DNA from: Candidatus Providencia siddallii
Lineage (GTDB): Bacteria > Pseudomonadota > Gammaproteobacteria > Enterobacterales > Enterobacteriaceae
DNA length: 64,000 nucleotides
Reading direction: 5' to 3'
NCBI GenBank assembly: GCA_001457715.1
Contig: CVRF01000001.1
Coordinates: 1-64,000 of the forward strand
Part shown: positions 9,635 through 20,933 of the stretch, piece by piece
Position numbering within the stretch: position 1 is the first letter of the stretch
How the letters are laid out: each line of letters opens with the position of its first letter
The notes under the pieces: generated by a model
Seen by the model: the letters and a program-made list of their open reading frames with translations, nothing else
The model's database searches: none
Told to the model about the DNA's origin: nothing
Program-made: the position numbers and the translations under genes

Positions 9635-12202
9635 TTAAGTTTTGTTTTTATTAATTTTTTTATAAATCTTTTGTTTTTTTAACTCTTTACTATTTTTAGA
9701 AAAATTAATTTGAGTTTTAAATAAAGTACTTATTACGTCATATTTTAGTGATTCAAGCATAGTTTCAAACATTTTAAAAGATTCTCTTTTATATTCTTGT
9801 TTAGGATCTTTTTGAGCATATCCTCGTAAATGAATACCTTGTCGTAAGTAATCCATTGATGCTAAATGTTCTTTCCATAAAACATCTAATGTTTGTAACA
9901 TAATTCCTTTTTCGAAAACACGCATGATTTTTGAACCAAATATATCTTCTTTATGTTTATAAGTTTCAGCAGCTTTTGTGAATATATATTTACGAAGTTC
10001 GTCTTCGCGTAATGAATGTTTTTTATTTAACAATTCTTTAATTGATAAATTGAGATTGAAGTCATCAAGAAGACACTTTTGTAACTTATTGATATTCCAT
10101 ATTTTATTTGAAGTTTGTGGTTGAATATAAAAATCTATTATAGTTGTTAATACATTTTTCTGAATATTATTAATAGTCTCTTTGATATCATCACAATCAA
10201 GAAGTTCATTACGTTGTTTATAAATAGCTTTTCGCTGATCGTTTGCAACGTCATCATATTCAAGCAGTTGTTTTCGAATATCAAAATTACGATTTTCAAC
10301 TTTACGTTGAGCATTTTCTATTGCTTTAGTAACCCAAGGGTGTTCTATTGATTCACCTGGTTTCATTCCTAATTTTTTCATTATGTTAGTAACACGGATG
10401 GATGTAAAAATACGCATTAAAGAATCTTCCATCGATAGATAAAATCTAGATGATCCTACATCACCTTGTCTACCAGCTCGGCCACGTAATTGATTATCAA
10501 TACGACGAGACTCGTGGCGTTCAGTACCTATAACATGTAATCCACCTGATTCAAGTACAGTTTTATGGTTGATTTTCCATTGTTTTTTAATTAATGCAAT
10601 TTGTTCTTTATTAGGTGTTTTTAATGCATCCACATCATTTTGCCAACTACCACCTAACATAATATCAGTACCACGTCCAGCCATATTAGTTGCAATAGTT
10701 ACAGCTCCTGTTTTACCTGCATTAGCAATTATATCAGCTTCCATTGCATGAAATTTTGCGTTTAATACATTATGACTAATTTTTTCTTTTTTTAGCGCAT
10801 TTGAAATTAACTCTGATTTTTCTATCGAAATAGTTCCAACTAATACTGGTTGACCTTTTGCTGTTCTTTCACGAATATCGTTAGTAATTGCTTTAAATTT
10901 ATCATCTTCAGTCATATATATTAGATCTGGTAAATCTTCACGAACCATTTCTCGATTTGTTGGAATAACTATTGTATCAAGTTTATAAATTGAACTGAAT
11001 TCAAATGCTTCAGTATTTGCTGTACCAGTCATGCCAGCTAATTTTTTATATAAACGAAAATAATTTTGAAAAGTAATGGAAGCTAATGTTTGATTTTCAT
11101 TTTGAATTTCAACTTCTTCTTTTGCTTCTATAGCTTGATGTAAACCATCTGACCAACGACGCCCTTCCATTGTTCGACCTGTATGTTCATCAACAATAAT
11201 AATTTTTCTATTTTTTACAATATAATCTACATCAATAATAAATAATGCATGAGCTCGTAATCCTGCCATTACATGATGCATTAACATAATATTAGATGAT
11301 GAGTATAAAGAATCTCCTTTTTTCATTAATTTGTCTTTAATTAAAAGTTCTTCGACTAAAATAAGACCTCGTTCAGTTAATGTAACTTGACGAGATTTTT
11401 CATCAATAGAAAAATGTCCTTTTCCTTGAAAAGTATCTGAATCTTCTTTTTCTTGAAGTTTTAAATAAGGAATTAATTTATTAATTTTCGAATATAGTTC
11501 TGAACTATCTTCTGTAGGACCGGAAATAATTAATGGAGTACGTGCCTCATCAATTAGGATTGAATCTACTTCATCTATTAGAGCATAGTATAATTTACGT
11601 TGTACACGTTCTTCAGAACTAAATACCATATTATCACGTAAATAATCAAACCCAAATTCGTTATTTGTTCCATATGTAATATCTGAAGCGTATGCTTCAC
11701 GTTTTTCAGATTGAGACATCCCAGGTAAATTAATCCCAACTGTTAAACCTAAGAATTCGAATAATGGACGATTATTTTTTGCATCTCGTTTTGCTAAATA
11801 ATCATTTACTGTTACAATATGAACACCGTTTCCACTTAATGCATTAGTATATGCTGGTAGTGTCGCTGTTAATGTTTTTCCTTCACCTGTACGCATTTCA
11901 GCAATGCATCGTTTATTTAATACTAATCCTCCAATTAATTGTACATCGAAATGTCGCATACCAAAAATACGTTTACTAACTTCTCTTACAGTTGAAAATA
12001 TTTCAGGAATAAAATTTTTAATTTTTTCTCCTTTTTTTAAACGATTACGAAACTCAATAGTTTTTATTTTTAGTTCATCATTAGATAATGTTTCAAAATA
12101 AGGTTCTAAGTTATTAATTTTTTCAACTTCTTTGAATAATTGACGAATTATGCGATCATTACGACTACCGAAAATTTTTGTTAATACTTTATTTATCATC
12201 AT
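9635..12202 (-). CDS. secA: preprotein translocase ATPase SecA lacking the C-terminal zinc domain
   Basis: Motor ATPase that drives preproteins through SecYEG at the inner membrane. The 855-residue product matches E. coli SecA (901) from the first residues to the helical scaffold. Walker A GEGKT is at 106-110 and DEVD at 210-213; the second nucleotide-binding domain carries NMAGRGTDI and the [11 protein letters not shown] finger region. After [15 protein letters not shown] the sequence ends in a short lysine-rich tail, so the linker and the CxCxS...CH zinc/SecB-binding tail are missing. The ATG at 12202 and the next one at 12199 are both possible; the second aligns with E. coli residue 1. No SecM-like leader gene precedes it: the neighbouring gene is divergent. 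Confidence 0.96.
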   Translation of the reverse strand: MMINKVLTKIFGSRNDRIIRQLFKEVEKINNLEPYFETLSNDELKIKTIEFRNRLKKGEKIKNFIPEIFSTVREVSKRIFGMRHFDVQLIGGLVLNKRCIAEMRTGEGKTLTATLPAYTNALSGNGVHIVTVNDYLAKRDAKNNRPLFEFLGLTVGINLPGMSQSEKREAYASDITYGTNNEFGFDYLRDNMVFSSEERVQRKLYYALIDEVDSILIDEARTPLIISGPTEDSSELYSKINKLIPYLKLQEKEDSDTFQGKGHFSIDEKSRQVTLTERGLILVEELLIKDKLMKKGDSLYSSSNIMLMHHVMAGLRAHALFIIDVDYIVKNRKIIIVDEHTGRTMEGRRWSDGLHQAIEAKEEVEIQNENQTLASITFQNYFRLYKKLAGMTGTANTEAFEFSSIYKLDTIVIPTNREMVREDLPDLIYMTEDDKFKAITNDIRERTAKGQPVLVGTISIEKSELISNALKKEKISHNVLNAKFHAMEADIIANAGKTGAVTIATNMAGRGTDIMLGGSWQNDVDALKTPNKEQIALIKKQWKINHKTVLESGGLHVIGTERHESRRIDNQLRGRAGRQGDVGSSRFYLSMEDSLMRIFTSIRVTNIMKKLGMKPGESIEHPWVTKAIENAQRKVENRNFDIRKQLLEYDDVANDQRKAIYKQRNELLDCDDIKETINNIQKNVLTTIIDFYIQPQTSNKIWNINKLQKCLLDDFNLNLSIKELLNKKHSLREDELRKYIFTKAAETYKHKEDIFGSKIMRVFEKGIMLQTLDVLWKEHLASMDYLRQGIHLRGYAQKDPKQEYKRESFKMFETMLESLKYDVISTLFKTQINFSKNSKELKKQKIYKKINKNKT

Positions 12203-12630
12203 TACAACCAGAAATCTATTAAATAGATTTATTATTAATAAATTGTTGATAAAACGTATTTAAATATATTGATGACATTAAATACTAATTTTTATAAAAA
12301 TACGAAATTTTAATAATACTAAAGTATTTTATTTAAGTCGAGCTTTAAATATTGATAATAATTATAATATATATAAAATAATATATCTGCTTTTAATAAA
12401 AAATTAATATTATAAAAATTTATTTTTTTAAATATTATTAAAAATATTTTTTAAAGCTTTTATTTATGTTAAAATAAATTATTCAAATATCTTTTACATT
12501 GTGTTCATATAATTTATAAGTGTTACTTTAAATTAATATGTTTTAAAAATCTTTTAAATTATTAAATTTAATATTTTAATTATTTATATCAAATTAAATA
12601 ATAAAACATCAAGTAATTACTGGGTTATTT
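12203..12630. other. divergent intergenic region secA/dciA-like gene
   Basis: About 430 bp of very AT-rich sequence upstream of both secA (minus) and the DUF721 gene (plus). No secM reading frame or arrest motif is visible. Promoters for both genes presumably lie here, but none stands out from the AT-rich background. Confidence 0.45.
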
Positions 12631-13116
12631 ATGAAAAACAACTCTCCATATATGATATTTAATATTTTTGAAAAATTATTAAAATCTTCAAAAATATTAC
12701 AAAATATTCAACATAATATTAATGTTATTATTGAATTAAATAATATAGTAAATAATTTGCTTCCTTTTGAAATAAGACAAGTATGTCGTGTTGTAAATTA
12801 TCGTAATAACGTTATACTTATTGAAGTGCCAACTGCTGTTTGGCTTTTTCGATTTAATTATGAGAAAAAAAATATTTTTTTTGTTTTAAAAAAAACAATT
12901 CTTCCATCTTTATCTTTAATTAATATAAAGATTAATCCAAATTTAATTTTAAAAACTAAAAATACTTCAATTAATGTAATATATAATCAAAAAACAAAAA
13001 TAATTAAAACGCAAAAAATAAGTACTAAAACTGCTAAACAACTTTTAATGTTAGCTAAAAAAAGTCCAAAGTGTTTAAAAGAAAAATTCGAACGTTTAGC
13101 CGCATTGGCTGATTAA
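12631..13116 (+). CDS. DUF721 / DciA-like protein, probable replicative helicase loader
   Basis: Small basic protein of 161 residues. Residues 30-105 fit the DUF721 (DciA) pattern: an N-terminal helix followed by two strand blocks (VCRVVNYRNNVILIEV and PTAVWLFRF), then a helix with KKTILPSL and a further strand. The C-terminal third is lysine- and threonine-rich, ending in a helix with KCLKEKFERLAALAD. DciA proteins load the DnaB helicase in many bacteria, and DUF721 genes are often found beside secA in gammaproteobacteria, divergently as here. E. coli itself uses DnaC. The family call is by pattern and position, not by search. The Gly/Trp-type core residues are partly diverged, so reduced or altered function is possible. 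Confidence 0.7.
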   Translation: MKNNSPYMIFNIFEKLLKSSKILQNIQHNINVIIELNNIVNNLLPFEIRQVCRVVNYRNNVILIEVPTAVWLFRFNYEKKNIFFVLKKTILPSLSLINIKINPNLILKTKNTSINVIYNQKTKIIKTQKISTKTAKQLLMLAKKSPKCLKEKFERLAALAD

Positions 13117-13191
13117 ATATTTATGTAATTAATAAAAAAATTTTGTTATAGATTAAATATTTAAAATATTGCATATGATTTTCTTTCATTA

Positions 13192-14055
13192 CTAAAAAGT
13201 AACAAAATCCCAAGCAGATTTTTTATCAAAAATAGCTTGTAACAGTTTATTATTTAATTTGTGACCTGATTTATATGCAGTAAATGACCCTATAATATTA
13301 TACCCACATACAAATAAATCACCAATAGCATCAAGTATTTTATGACGAACAAACTCATTTTTAAATCGTAATCCATTTTTATTAAGAACTTTATGATCAT
13401 CTATAACTACAGCACAATCAAAGCTACCACCTAAACATAAACCTTTTGATTGTAAATATTCTATATCACGCATAAAGCAAAATGTTCGTGCACGGCTGAT
13501 TTGATTAATGAAAGATTTAGATGAAAATTCAAGTTTATATCGTTGTGTGTCACACTTAATCGCAGGATGTTTAAAATCAATAGTGAAATCAAGACTAAAA
13601 CCATTATAAGGTTTTATTTCTGCCCATTTATCCTCATCTTCTACACGAACTGTTTCTTTGATACGTAAAAATTTTTTATCAATATTTAGTTCTTTAACTC
13701 CTCCATTAAGTAATAAAAAAATAAATGGAGATGAACTACCATCCATAATAGGTATTTCAGATGAATTAATTTCAATTATGATATTATCAATCCCTAATCC
13801 AACTAAAGCAGCATTTAAATGTTCAACAGTTGATATGCAAACATTATCTTTATTACTTAAAGAAGTACATAATGTAGTATTTTTTACTAGCTTTGCATTT
13901 GTATAAAAATCAACTGTTGGAATAAGGTCAATTCTACGATATACAATTTTAGTATTTGCTATTGCTGGACGCAATGTCATTGTTGTTTTTTTTCCTGTAT
14001 GTAAACCAACACCAGTTGTTTTAATTGTACGTTTAAGTGTTTTTTGTTTAATCAT
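13192..14055 (-). CDS. lpxC: UDP-3-O-acyl-N-acetylglucosamine deacetylase, without C-terminal degron
   Basis: Zinc enzyme for the committed step of lipid A synthesis, acting in the cytoplasm. The 287-residue product lines up with E. coli LpxC residue for residue: zinc ligands His79, His238 and Asp242, catalytic Glu78 and His265 are at identical positions. It stops at AWDFVTF, so the last 18 residues of the 305-residue E. coli protein, which contain the LA-type tail recognised by FtsH, are absent. The ATG is preceded by GAG at suitable distance. It lies 70 bp downstream of ftsZ as in E. coli. Its presence implies the cell still makes lipid A or a related outer-membrane lipid. Confidence 0.97.
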   Translation of the reverse strand: MIKQKTLKRTIKTTGVGLHTGKKTTMTLRPAIANTKIVYRRIDLIPTVDFYTNAKLVKNTTLCTSLSNKDNVCISTVEHLNAALVGLGIDNIIIEINSSEIPIMDGSSSPFIFLLLNGGVKELNIDKKFLRIKETVRVEDEDKWAEIKPYNGFSLDFTIDFKHPAIKCDTQRYKLEFSSKSFINQISRARTFCFMRDIEYLQSKGLCLGGSFDCAVVIDDHKVLNKNGLRFKNEFVRHKILDAIGDLFVCGYNIIGSFTAYKSGHKLNNKLLQAIFDKKSAWDFVTF

Positions 14056-14125
14056 CTTTATTTCTCATAAGTATTATCTTTGCTTTTTTTTAGCAGTATA
14101 AATAATTTATAAAACTTCAAATAAA

Positions 14126-15274
14126 TTAATCAACTTGTTTACGTAAAAAAGTTGGAATATCTAAATAATCAGGTTCTTTATTTATTTTGAAATTTTCTTC
14201 ATTAGTAGTTTTAATTGATGATTTATCTTCTGTTATAATATTTTGAATTTGTTGATATCGTTGTTTTATTGAAGAACTTGCTAAAATTTTTTTATTCATT
14301 AAAGTATTTTCTGATCGTTTATCTACTCCAATACCTGTGGCAACAACTGTTACACGTAATTCTTCATTCATATCCGGGTCTAAAGAGGTTCCAATTACAA
14401 CAGTTGCATTATCGGAAGCAAATGAACGTATAGCGTTTCCAACAGTTTCGAATTCATCTAAACGAAGATCAAATCCAGCAGTTATATTAACTAAAACACC
14501 ACGAGCACCAGATAAATCAATATCTTCAAGTAGTGGACTAGAAATAGCCATTTCAGCAGCTTCTTCAGCTCTATCATCATTACGTGAAACACCTGAACCC
14601 ATCATTGCATACCCCATTTCTGACATAACAGTTCTAACGTCAGCAAAATCTACATTCATTAAACCAGGACGTGTAATTAATTCAGCAATACCTTGTACTG
14701 CTCCTTTAAGTACATTATTTGCTTCACTAAATGCATCTAGTAAAGAAATCCCTCGACCTAAAACTTTCAATAATTTATCATTTGGAATAGTGATTAAAGA
14801 ATCAACATGTTTAGATAATTCTGTAATTCCAATTTCTGCGAAAGCCATACGTTTTTTACCTTCAAAATTGAATGGTTTAGTTACAACAGCAACTGTTAAA
14901 ATTCCTAGTTCTTTAGCGATTTCAGCAACAACAGGAGCAGCTCCTGTTCCTGTTCCTCCACCCATTCCAGCAGCAATAAATACCATATCTGCACCTTTAA
15001 GTGCGTTATATAAAATTTCGCGGTCTTCTTCAGCAGCATTTCGTCCAACTTCTGGATTCGCTCCTGCTCCTAATCCTTTAGTGATACTCATACCAATTTG
15101 AATAGTTCGCCCTACTGTAGTTTTACGAAGAGCCTGAGCATCAGTATTTACTGCAAAAAACTCTACACCTTCAATTTTTTCACGCACCATGTGTTCAACA
15201 GCATTACTGCCACCACCACCTATACCGATGACTTTAATTACTGCATCATTTGTCAGCTCCATTGGTTCAAACAT
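14126..15274 (-). CDS. ftsZ: cell division protein FtsZ
   Basis: Tubulin-like GTPase that forms the division ring at midcell. At 382 residues it is one shorter than E. coli FtsZ. The tubulin signature GGGTGTG is at 105-111, the T7 loop NVDFADV near 207, and the globular domain is highly conserved. The linker is AT-driven (Lys/Ile/Asn-rich), but the C-terminal peptide [14 protein letters not shown] is intact; this is the docking site for FtsA, ZipA and MinC. A GGAG lies six bases before the ATG. It follows ftsA by 57 bp and precedes lpxC, the standard dcw order. Confidence 0.98.
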   Translation of the reverse strand: MFEPMELTNDAVIKVIGIGGGGSNAVEHMVREKIEGVEFFAVNTDAQALRKTTVGRTIQIGMSITKGLGAGANPEVGRNAAEEDREILYNALKGADMVFIAAGMGGGTGTGAAPVVAEIAKELGILTVAVVTKPFNFEGKKRMAFAEIGITELSKHVDSLITIPNDKLLKVLGRGISLLDAFSEANNVLKGAVQGIAELITRPGLMNVDFADVRTVMSEMGYAMMGSGVSRNDDRAEEAAEMAISSPLLEDIDLSGARGVLVNITAGFDLRLDEFETVGNAIRSFASDNATVVIGTSLDPDMNEELRVTVVATGIGVDKRSENTLMNKKILASSSIKQRYQQIQNIITEDKSSIKTTNEENFKINKEPDYLDIPTFLRKQVD

Positions 15275-15331
15275 AATATTCTCCGTTTATACCTGTTTCA
15301 GGTAAGTTAATAATATGATTTTATTAAGAGT

Positions 15332-16588
15332 TTAAAATTCTTTTTTCAACCAATTAGCTATTTTTATTAACCGATTAGTAATTGATATTTTTTTTTCTGT
15401 TTCAAAATCATTTCCAATATGACTTTTTTTACCATAATGCAAAAGTCCAACTGATGTTGAATAGTATGGTTTTTGTGCATAATCAGTTAATCCTGTAATA
15501 TTAATTGGAATTCCGATTCTTACTTGTGTATGAAAAACTCTTTGAGCGCATTCTACTAAACCATCAATTTGAGCAGCTCCACCAGTTAATATTACACCAG
15601 CTGCTAAATGATGTTTTATGTATTGCTGTCGTAATTGTTTTTGTAAATTTAAAATTTCTTCATTTACTAATGATAATAGTTCTGTATATCGTGGTTCAAT
15701 GACTTCAGCTAAAGTTTGTCGTTGTAAACTTCTGCTTGGTCTACCTCCTAAGCTCGCTATTTCTATAAATTCGTCTTTATTTATTTTAGAACTAATTGCA
15801 CATCCATGGCGTATTTTTATTGCTTCTGCGTTAATTGGTGGTATGCTAAAAGCATATGCTATATCGTTAGTAACAATATTTCCTGCATATGGGATAACTT
15901 TAATGTGTCGTAAAGCACCAGCAGTGTAAATAGATAAATCCATTGTTCCACCTCCGATATCAACAACACATGCTCCTAATTCACGTTCATCCTCTGTTAA
16001 AACGCTATAACTTGTTGCTAATCCTGAATAAATAAGTTTGTCAACTCTTAATCCACATTGTTCTACAGCTTTTACAATATTTTTAGCCATATCATTATGG
16101 CAAGTTATTAAATGAACTTTAACTTGCATTCGTATACCAGATAAACCTAATGGATTCTTAATTCCTTCTTGATAATCAATTGTAAATTCTTGTGGAATAA
16201 CATGTAAAATCTTATATTCATCACGTATTTTTACAGATTTTGCAGTATAAATAACATTATCAATATCATCATATGTCACTTCTTCTTCTGAAATAGGTAC
16301 CATACCTGTTTCATTTTGGCAGCTAATATGTTTACCAGATAACGCAAGACATACAGAATAAATTCGATAATTAGACATTAATTCAGCTTGTTGAATAGCT
16401 ATTTGAGTACATTTTACTACAGATTCAAGATTGTTAACACCTCCTTTATCAACTCCACGAGAAGGGCAGATACCAACTCCAATAATATTAATTATGTCAT
16501 CTGATAGAATTTCTCCAACAAGAACCGATGTTTTAGAAGTTCCAATTTCAAGACTCACTAGTAATTTTTTAACAGTTGTTTTTATCAT
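15332..16588 (-). CDS. ftsA: cell division protein FtsA
   Basis: Actin-like ATPase that tethers FtsZ to the inner membrane. The 418-residue product (E. coli 420) starts with the phosphate-1 type motif LEIGTSKTSVLVG, contains the second phosphate loop VDIGGGTMDLSIY and the adenosine motif LTGGAAQIDG, and ends in a putative amphipathic membrane-targeting helix (RLIKIANWLKKEF). The subdomain 1C region (PISEEEVTYDDIDN) is present. In E. coli ftsQ and ftsA nearly touch; here 70 bp separate them. The ribosome-binding site is weak. Confidence 0.98.
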   Translation of the reverse strand: MIKTTVKKLLVSLEIGTSKTSVLVGEILSDDIINIIGVGICPSRGVDKGGVNNLESVVKCTQIAIQQAELMSNYRIYSVCLALSGKHISCQNETGMVPISEEEVTYDDIDNVIYTAKSVKIRDEYKILHVIPQEFTIDYQEGIKNPLGLSGIRMQVKVHLITCHNDMAKNIVKAVEQCGLRVDKLIYSGLATSYSVLTEDERELGACVVDIGGGTMDLSIYTAGALRHIKVIPYAGNIVTNDIAYAFSIPPINAEAIKIRHGCAISSKINKDEFIEIASLGGRPSRSLQRQTLAEVIEPRYTELLSLVNEEILNLQKQLRQQYIKHHLAAGVILTGGAAQIDGLVECAQRVFHTQVRIGIPINITGLTDYAQKPYYSTSVGLLHYGKKSHIGNDFETEKKISITNRLIKIANWLKKEF

Positions 16589-16658
16589 TTGTATCTGCTC
16601 GATTAAATTCTGGATTATATTTTGTTAAAGTTTATTTTTGCAGACACCAAAAGAGTTA

Positions 16659-17426
16659 CTATCCTACAGCTGCTCCATTTGTATAACGAAGATCAATATA
16701 ATCAATTTGTTTATCTGTTATTTGCTGTAGTAGTAGAGGATATATTTTAAGAAACCTATTCAAGCGTTCTGATAAATTTTTTTTACCTAGTTCTATTCTA
16801 ATATTATTATCTAATACAATTTGCCACGCATATCTTTTAGATATTGAAAAAGATTTTATTTTTAATTTTTGTAAATCTAGTATTTTTTTTAAAAAATTAT
16901 ATTTTGATAGAATATCTTTTTGTGTTCCTGGTGGGCTATAAAGCAAAACGTAATCATATTTATTTATTTTATTATATGGAATGTTAAAAATTTCTCCATT
17001 TTTATCTATTATATTTTTGTCATTCCATCTAGCATATGGAATATATTCAATGATATAAATTTTTAATTTATCAGGCCATTGCTTACGTACTGTTATTTTA
17101 TGAATCCACGGTATCATAATAATTTTATTTTTGATAGCGGTTATATTGACACTCATAAATGTTCCAATATTTTCAGTTGAAAATATTGCTTTCTTTATAT
17201 CTTCGTTTGTGGTATAATGCAAATCTCCAGTTAAATATATTTTAGATATTTGTAATCTATCGATATTTTTCATCCATATAATTAATGTCCAACTACCATA
17301 AATAATAAAAATTAAAATTAAAAAAAAAGAAAATAATCCACATAAAAATCTTCCATTACTTTGTTTATAAAAATTATTATTATCTTTTTTACTTAAGTGT
17401 TTAAAAATAGAAATAATTCGTAACAT
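16659..17426 (-). CDS. ftsQ: cell division protein FtsQ
   Basis: Bitopic inner-membrane protein that links early and late division proteins. Of its 255 residues (E. coli 276), 1-26 are cytoplasmic and 27-51 form a hydrophobic transmembrane segment. Residues from about 57 make up the POTRA domain (LQISKIYLTGDLHYTTNEDI), followed by the beta domain ending in QQITDKQIDYIDLRYTNG. The sequence is more diverged than its neighbours, which is usual for FtsQ, and both termini are slightly shorter than in E. coli. The ATG lies two bases after the ddlB stop, so translation is probably coupled; no separate Shine-Dalgarno is evident. Confidence 0.93.
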   Translation of the reverse strand: MLRIISIFKHLSKKDNNNFYKQSNGRFLCGLFSFFLILIFIIYGSWTLIIWMKNIDRLQISKIYLTGDLHYTTNEDIKKAIFSTENIGTFMSVNITAIKNKIIMIPWIHKITVRKQWPDKLKIYIIEYIPYARWNDKNIIDKNGEIFNIPYNKINKYDYVLLYSPPGTQKDILSKYNFLKKILDLQKLKIKSFSISKRYAWQIVLDNNIRIELGKKNLSERLNRFLKIYPLLLQQITDKQIDYIDLRYTNGAAVG

Positions 17427-17428
17427 AT

Positions 17429-18349
17429 TTAAATAGCCAATTCTAAAATACGCATAATTAATTCTGAGAAGCTAAAACCAGCTTTAGCAGCTGCCATAGG
17501 AGCTAGGCTTTTTTTTGTCATTCCTGGTGATGTATTTATTTCAAGTAAATAAAATTGTTTATTTTTATCTTGAATTATATCGACTCTAGCGCAACCACGA
17601 CAACCAATTACATTATAAGCTTTTATTGCAATATCTGATAATTCAAATTCTAATTCTTTTTTTAATCCACTTGGGCAAAGGTATTGTGTATTGTTAGATT
17701 TATATTTTGAATTATAATCATAAAAATTTCCTGATGGAAGTATACAAATTGCCGGTAATGCAACACCATTTAATACAGTAACTGTGTATTCAGGTCCATA
17801 TAACCATTTTTCTATTAATAGTGTATCACTATAATAAAAAGCTAAATCAATTGCTGCTTTTAACATGTTTAAGTTATTTATTTTACTTATTCCTATACTT
17901 GAGCCCTCAGTGCTTGGTTTTACTATCAATGGTAAACCAAACTGTTTTATTTGTTTAAATAAATTTATATCTGTGGTTGTTGTGTATTCATTTTTAGTTA
18001 AAAAAATATATGGTGATACGACAAGACCCGCTCCTTTCCATAACTGTTTCGTTCTAAGTTTATCAATGCTTATTGACGATGCCATAACACCACTACCTGT
18101 ATATGGTAAATTAAGTATTTCTAACATTCCTTGAATTGTACCATCTTCACCGCCGATTCCATGTAATGCAATAAATGCTTTGTTAAAACCTTTGTTTTTA
18201 ATTTTTAATAAAGGAAAATATTTAGTGTCAACTGGATGTGCGTTTATTCCTAATTGACGTAATGTATTTAATACAACGTTTCCAGATTTAAGTGATATTT
18301 CTCGTTCAGCAGAAACTCCTCCAAGCAAAACAGCAATTTTTTCTGCCAT
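17429..18349 (-). CDS. ddlB: D-alanine--D-alanine ligase B
   Basis: ATP-grasp ligase that makes the D-Ala-D-Ala dipeptide for the peptidoglycan stem. It has 306 residues, identical to E. coli DdlB. Visible hallmarks are LLGGVSAEREISL at the N-terminus, LHGIGGEDGTIQG, the ATP-grasp lysine in PLIVKPSTEGSSIG, the EKWLYGPEYTV block and the metal ligands in YLLEINTSPGMT. AAGGA precedes the ATG by ten bases. It sits between murC and ftsQ as in E. coli. Confidence 0.97.
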   Translation of the reverse strand: MAEKIAVLLGGVSAEREISLKSGNVVLNTLRQLGINAHPVDTKYFPLLKIKNKGFNKAFIALHGIGGEDGTIQGMLEILNLPYTGSGVMASSISIDKLRTKQLWKGAGLVVSPYIFLTKNEYTTTTDINLFKQIKQFGLPLIVKPSTEGSSIGISKINNLNMLKAAIDLAFYYSDTLLIEKWLYGPEYTVTVLNGVALPAICILPSGNFYDYNSKYKSNNTQYLCPSGLKKELEFELSDIAIKAYNVIGCRGCARVDIIQDKNKQFYLLEINTSPGMTKKSLAPMAAAKAGFSFSELIMRILELAI

Positions 18350-18369
18350 ATTTAAATATTCCTTTAAAG

Positions 18370-19815
18370 TTAATCGTTAAAATTTTTTATTAAATCTTTT
18401 GCTACATTATCAATACTCCCTGCTCCTTGAAATATAATTAAGTCATTTTCATTAATAGTTTTAGATAAAATAAATGGTATTTGTTTGCTATCTTGTACAT
18501 AAATTGGATTGAGTTGTCCACGGTTGCGAATTGTTTGACATAATGATAGACTATCTGCTCCTGGAACTGATTTTTCACCTGCAGAATAAACATCTAGTAT
18601 TATTAATACATCTACATGTTCTAATGTATTAACAAAATCATTATATAAATCACGTGTACGTGTATATCTATGAGGTTGAAAAATCATTACAACTCGTTTA
18701 TCAGGCCAGCCTGCTCTTGCTGTTTTAATTGTTGCATTAACTTCTGTTGGATGATGTCCATAATCATCAACTAGCATAATATTTTGTTTTTTTCCATTTA
18801 TATTTAAAAGCGAATAATTACCAATAAAATCAAAACGTCGTTTTGTTCCCTGAAATTTTATTAAAGCAGACAAAATATGAAAATCATTAATACCTTCATC
18901 TGTTGCAACTGCTATAGCTGCTGTTGCATTTAATGCGTTATGTATTCCCGGGGAATTTAAAACAACAGTTAATTCAGGTAATTGACTGCGTATAATAGAA
19001 AAAAAACTTTGTTTGCCTTTTTGTTTATATTTAATTAATCTCACATCTGCGTCTTCACTAAAACCATAAGTGGTTGTACTACAACTAATTTTTGGTAATA
19101 ATGAACGAATAACAGGGTCATCAATACAAATTACCGCACGACCATAAAACGGTAAATTGTTAATAAAATTAATAAATGTGTTAATTAATTTATCAAAATC
19201 ACCTTGATATGTATCCATGTGATCAGCTTCAATATTTGTAATCACTGCGATTAGTGGTCTTAAACACAATAACGATGCATCGCTTTCATCTGCTTCAGCG
19301 ATAAAATAACGGCTTGCTCCTAAATGTGCATAAATGTTTGCTGTTTTCATTAAACATCCATTGACAAATGTTGGATCTAAACCAGCTTGTGTATAAATTT
19401 CTGAAATTATTGCAGTTGTTGTAGTTTTACCATGAGTACCAGCTACAGCAATGCTATGGCGGTATCTCATTAATTCAGCTAACATTTCCGCTCGACGAAT
19501 TATAGGAATTCGTAATTTTTTTGCAGCTTTTATTTCTGGGTTTTCACTTGAAATAGCTGTAGAAAATACTACAACACTAGCGTTTTTAACATTTTCAGCT
19601 TGATGGTTAAAATAAACAGTTACCCCTAATTTAATTAATTGTTCAGTAATAGTATTTTGTGTTAAATCAGAACCAGTGATTTTATAACCTTCATATGCTA
19701 ACACTTTAGCAATACCACTCATGCCAGCGCCACCGATACCAATAAAATGTATGTGATTAATTTTTTTCATTTCAGGTATCAATCTTCTTAATTTTATTAT
19801 TTTTTTTATATTCAC
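18370..19815 (-). CDS. murC: UDP-N-acetylmuramate--L-alanine ligase
   Basis: Adds L-alanine to UDP-MurNAc, the first Mur ligase. The 481-residue product (E. coli 491) shows the N-terminal UDP-binding loop [13 protein letters not shown], the ATP loop [19 protein letters not shown], the HMDTY block and the C-terminal [10 protein letters not shown]. The start is GTG at 19815: the stretch KLRRLIPEM after it matches E. coli KLRSIVPEM, so the internal ATG at 19770 would remove conserved sequence. No clear Shine-Dalgarno precedes either codon. A gap of 44 bp separates it from murG. Confidence 0.96.
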   Translation of the reverse strand: MNIKKIIKLRRLIPEMKKINHIHFIGIGGAGMSGIAKVLAYEGYKITGSDLTQNTITEQLIKLGVTVYFNHQAENVKNASVVVFSTAISSENPEIKAAKKLRIPIIRRAEMLAELMRYRHSIAVAGTHGKTTTTAIISEIYTQAGLDPTFVNGCLMKTANIYAHLGASRYFIAEADESDASLLCLRPLIAVITNIEADHMDTYQGDFDKLINTFINFINNLPFYGRAVICIDDPVIRSLLPKISCSTTTYGFSEDADVRLIKYKQKGKQSFFSIIRSQLPELTVVLNSPGIHNALNATAAIAVATDEGINDFHILSALIKFQGTKRRFDFIGNYSLLNINGKKQNIMLVDDYGHHPTEVNATIKTARAGWPDKRVVMIFQPHRYTRTRDLYNDFVNTLEHVDVLIILDVYSAGEKSVPGADSLSLCQTIRNRGQLNPIYVQDSKQIPFILSKTINENDLIIFQGAGSIDNVAKDLIKNFND

Positions 19816-19859
19816 TATATTTACTATTTGATGGTTTATGTTAATTTTTAATTTAAAAA

Positions 19860-20933
19860 TTATATATTACCAGCTACTTTACAAATAATTTCTGCGATTT
19901 TATTAGTCGAATTAGTGATTGCGCAATTATATGCAATTTTTGCCATTGATAATAATTTAGTTCTATCCCATAAATCTAGTAATGCAGATACTGCATCAGC
20001 AGTAAATAATTGTTGATGTAGTATTTTTGCGGCACCAACTCTTTCTAGAGGTAAGGCGTTCAAGTATTGCTGACGATCTTTATGCGGAAAAGGAATAAAA
20101 ATAGCAGGTAATCCAACTGCGGAAATCTCACTTACGGTCAGAGCTCCTGAACGACATATTACAATATCAGCCCATGCGTAAGCTTTAGCTATATCTTCAA
20201 TAAATTCAGTTATTTCATATTTAAAGTTATCAGAAATTTGTTTTTGATATAAAAATTGAGTAATCTCTTTATTACCGTTACCTGTTTGATGAAGTATATC
20301 AAGTTGTTTATTTGTTTTTGCAGCAATTGATGGCATTGTTTGATTTAAGATATGAGCACCTTGGCTACCACCTAAAACTAGAACTCTAATAGCACCGTTT
20401 CTTTTTAATATTCTTTCTTCTGGTGAAGGTATTGATAAAATATCTTTACGAATAGGGTTACCAACTACAGTTGCGTTTGGAAAAGCACCTGGAAATGCTT
20501 GTAAAACACATTTAGCTATTTGAGATAAAAATTTATTAGTTAAACCTGCTACACCATTTTGTTCATGTAATACTATTGGAATTCCACATTGCCATGCAGC
20601 AATTCCACCAGGACCTGAGACATATCCACCCATACCCAATACTACGTTAGGCTGATATCTTTGAATAATTTTTTTTGCTTGACGAACTGCTTTATAAACA
20701 TTCCAAGGGGCTTTTATCATTACACTTACTCCTTTTTCCCTTACCCCTGAAATTTGAATAAATTCAATATCAATTCCGTGTTTTGGGACTAATATTGCTT
20801 CCATTCTATCAGCTGTACCTAACCATTTAATTTCCCAACCTTGTGCTTGTAAATAATGAGCTATAGCTATACCTGGAAATATATGTCCACCAGTTCCACC
20901 TGCTATTAGAAACATTTTTTTTACTTGATTCAT
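19860..20933 (-). CDS. murG: lipid II synthase, UDP-GlcNAc transferase
   Basis: Peripheral inner-membrane glycosyltransferase that adds GlcNAc to lipid I. It has 357 residues (E. coli 355). The N-terminal glycine-rich loop [11 protein letters not shown], the second loop [11 protein letters not shown], the C-terminal domain loop VLGGSQGA and the donor-binding segment with RSGALTVSE are all present. The ATG follows the ftsW stop codon directly, and AAGGA lies seven bases upstream inside ftsW, so the two are translationally linked. Confidence 0.97.
   Translation of the reverse strand: MNQVKKMFLIAGGTGGHIFPGIAIAHYLQAQGWEIKWLGTADRMEAILVPKHGIDIEFIQISGVREKGVSVMIKAPWNVYKAVRQAKKIIQRYQPNVVLGMGGYVSGPGGIAAWQCGIPIVLHEQNGVAGLTNKFLSQIAKCVLQAFPGAFPNATVVGNPIRKDILSIPSPEERILKRNGAIRVLVLGGSQGAHILNQTMPSIAAKTNKQLDILHQTGNGNKEITQFLYQKQISDNFKYEITEFIEDIAKAYAWADIVICRSGALTVSEISAVGLPAIFIPFPHKDRQQYLNALPLERVGAAKILHQQLFTADAVSALLDLWDRTKLLSMAKIAYNCAITNSTNKIAEIICKVAGNI

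Noticed and set aside
14337-15101. Long plus-strand open frame of 254 codons opposite ftsZ.
   Set aside because: It lies entirely antisense to a highly conserved gene, and its Ser/Ile/Pro-rich content mirrors ftsZ codons. Shadow frame.
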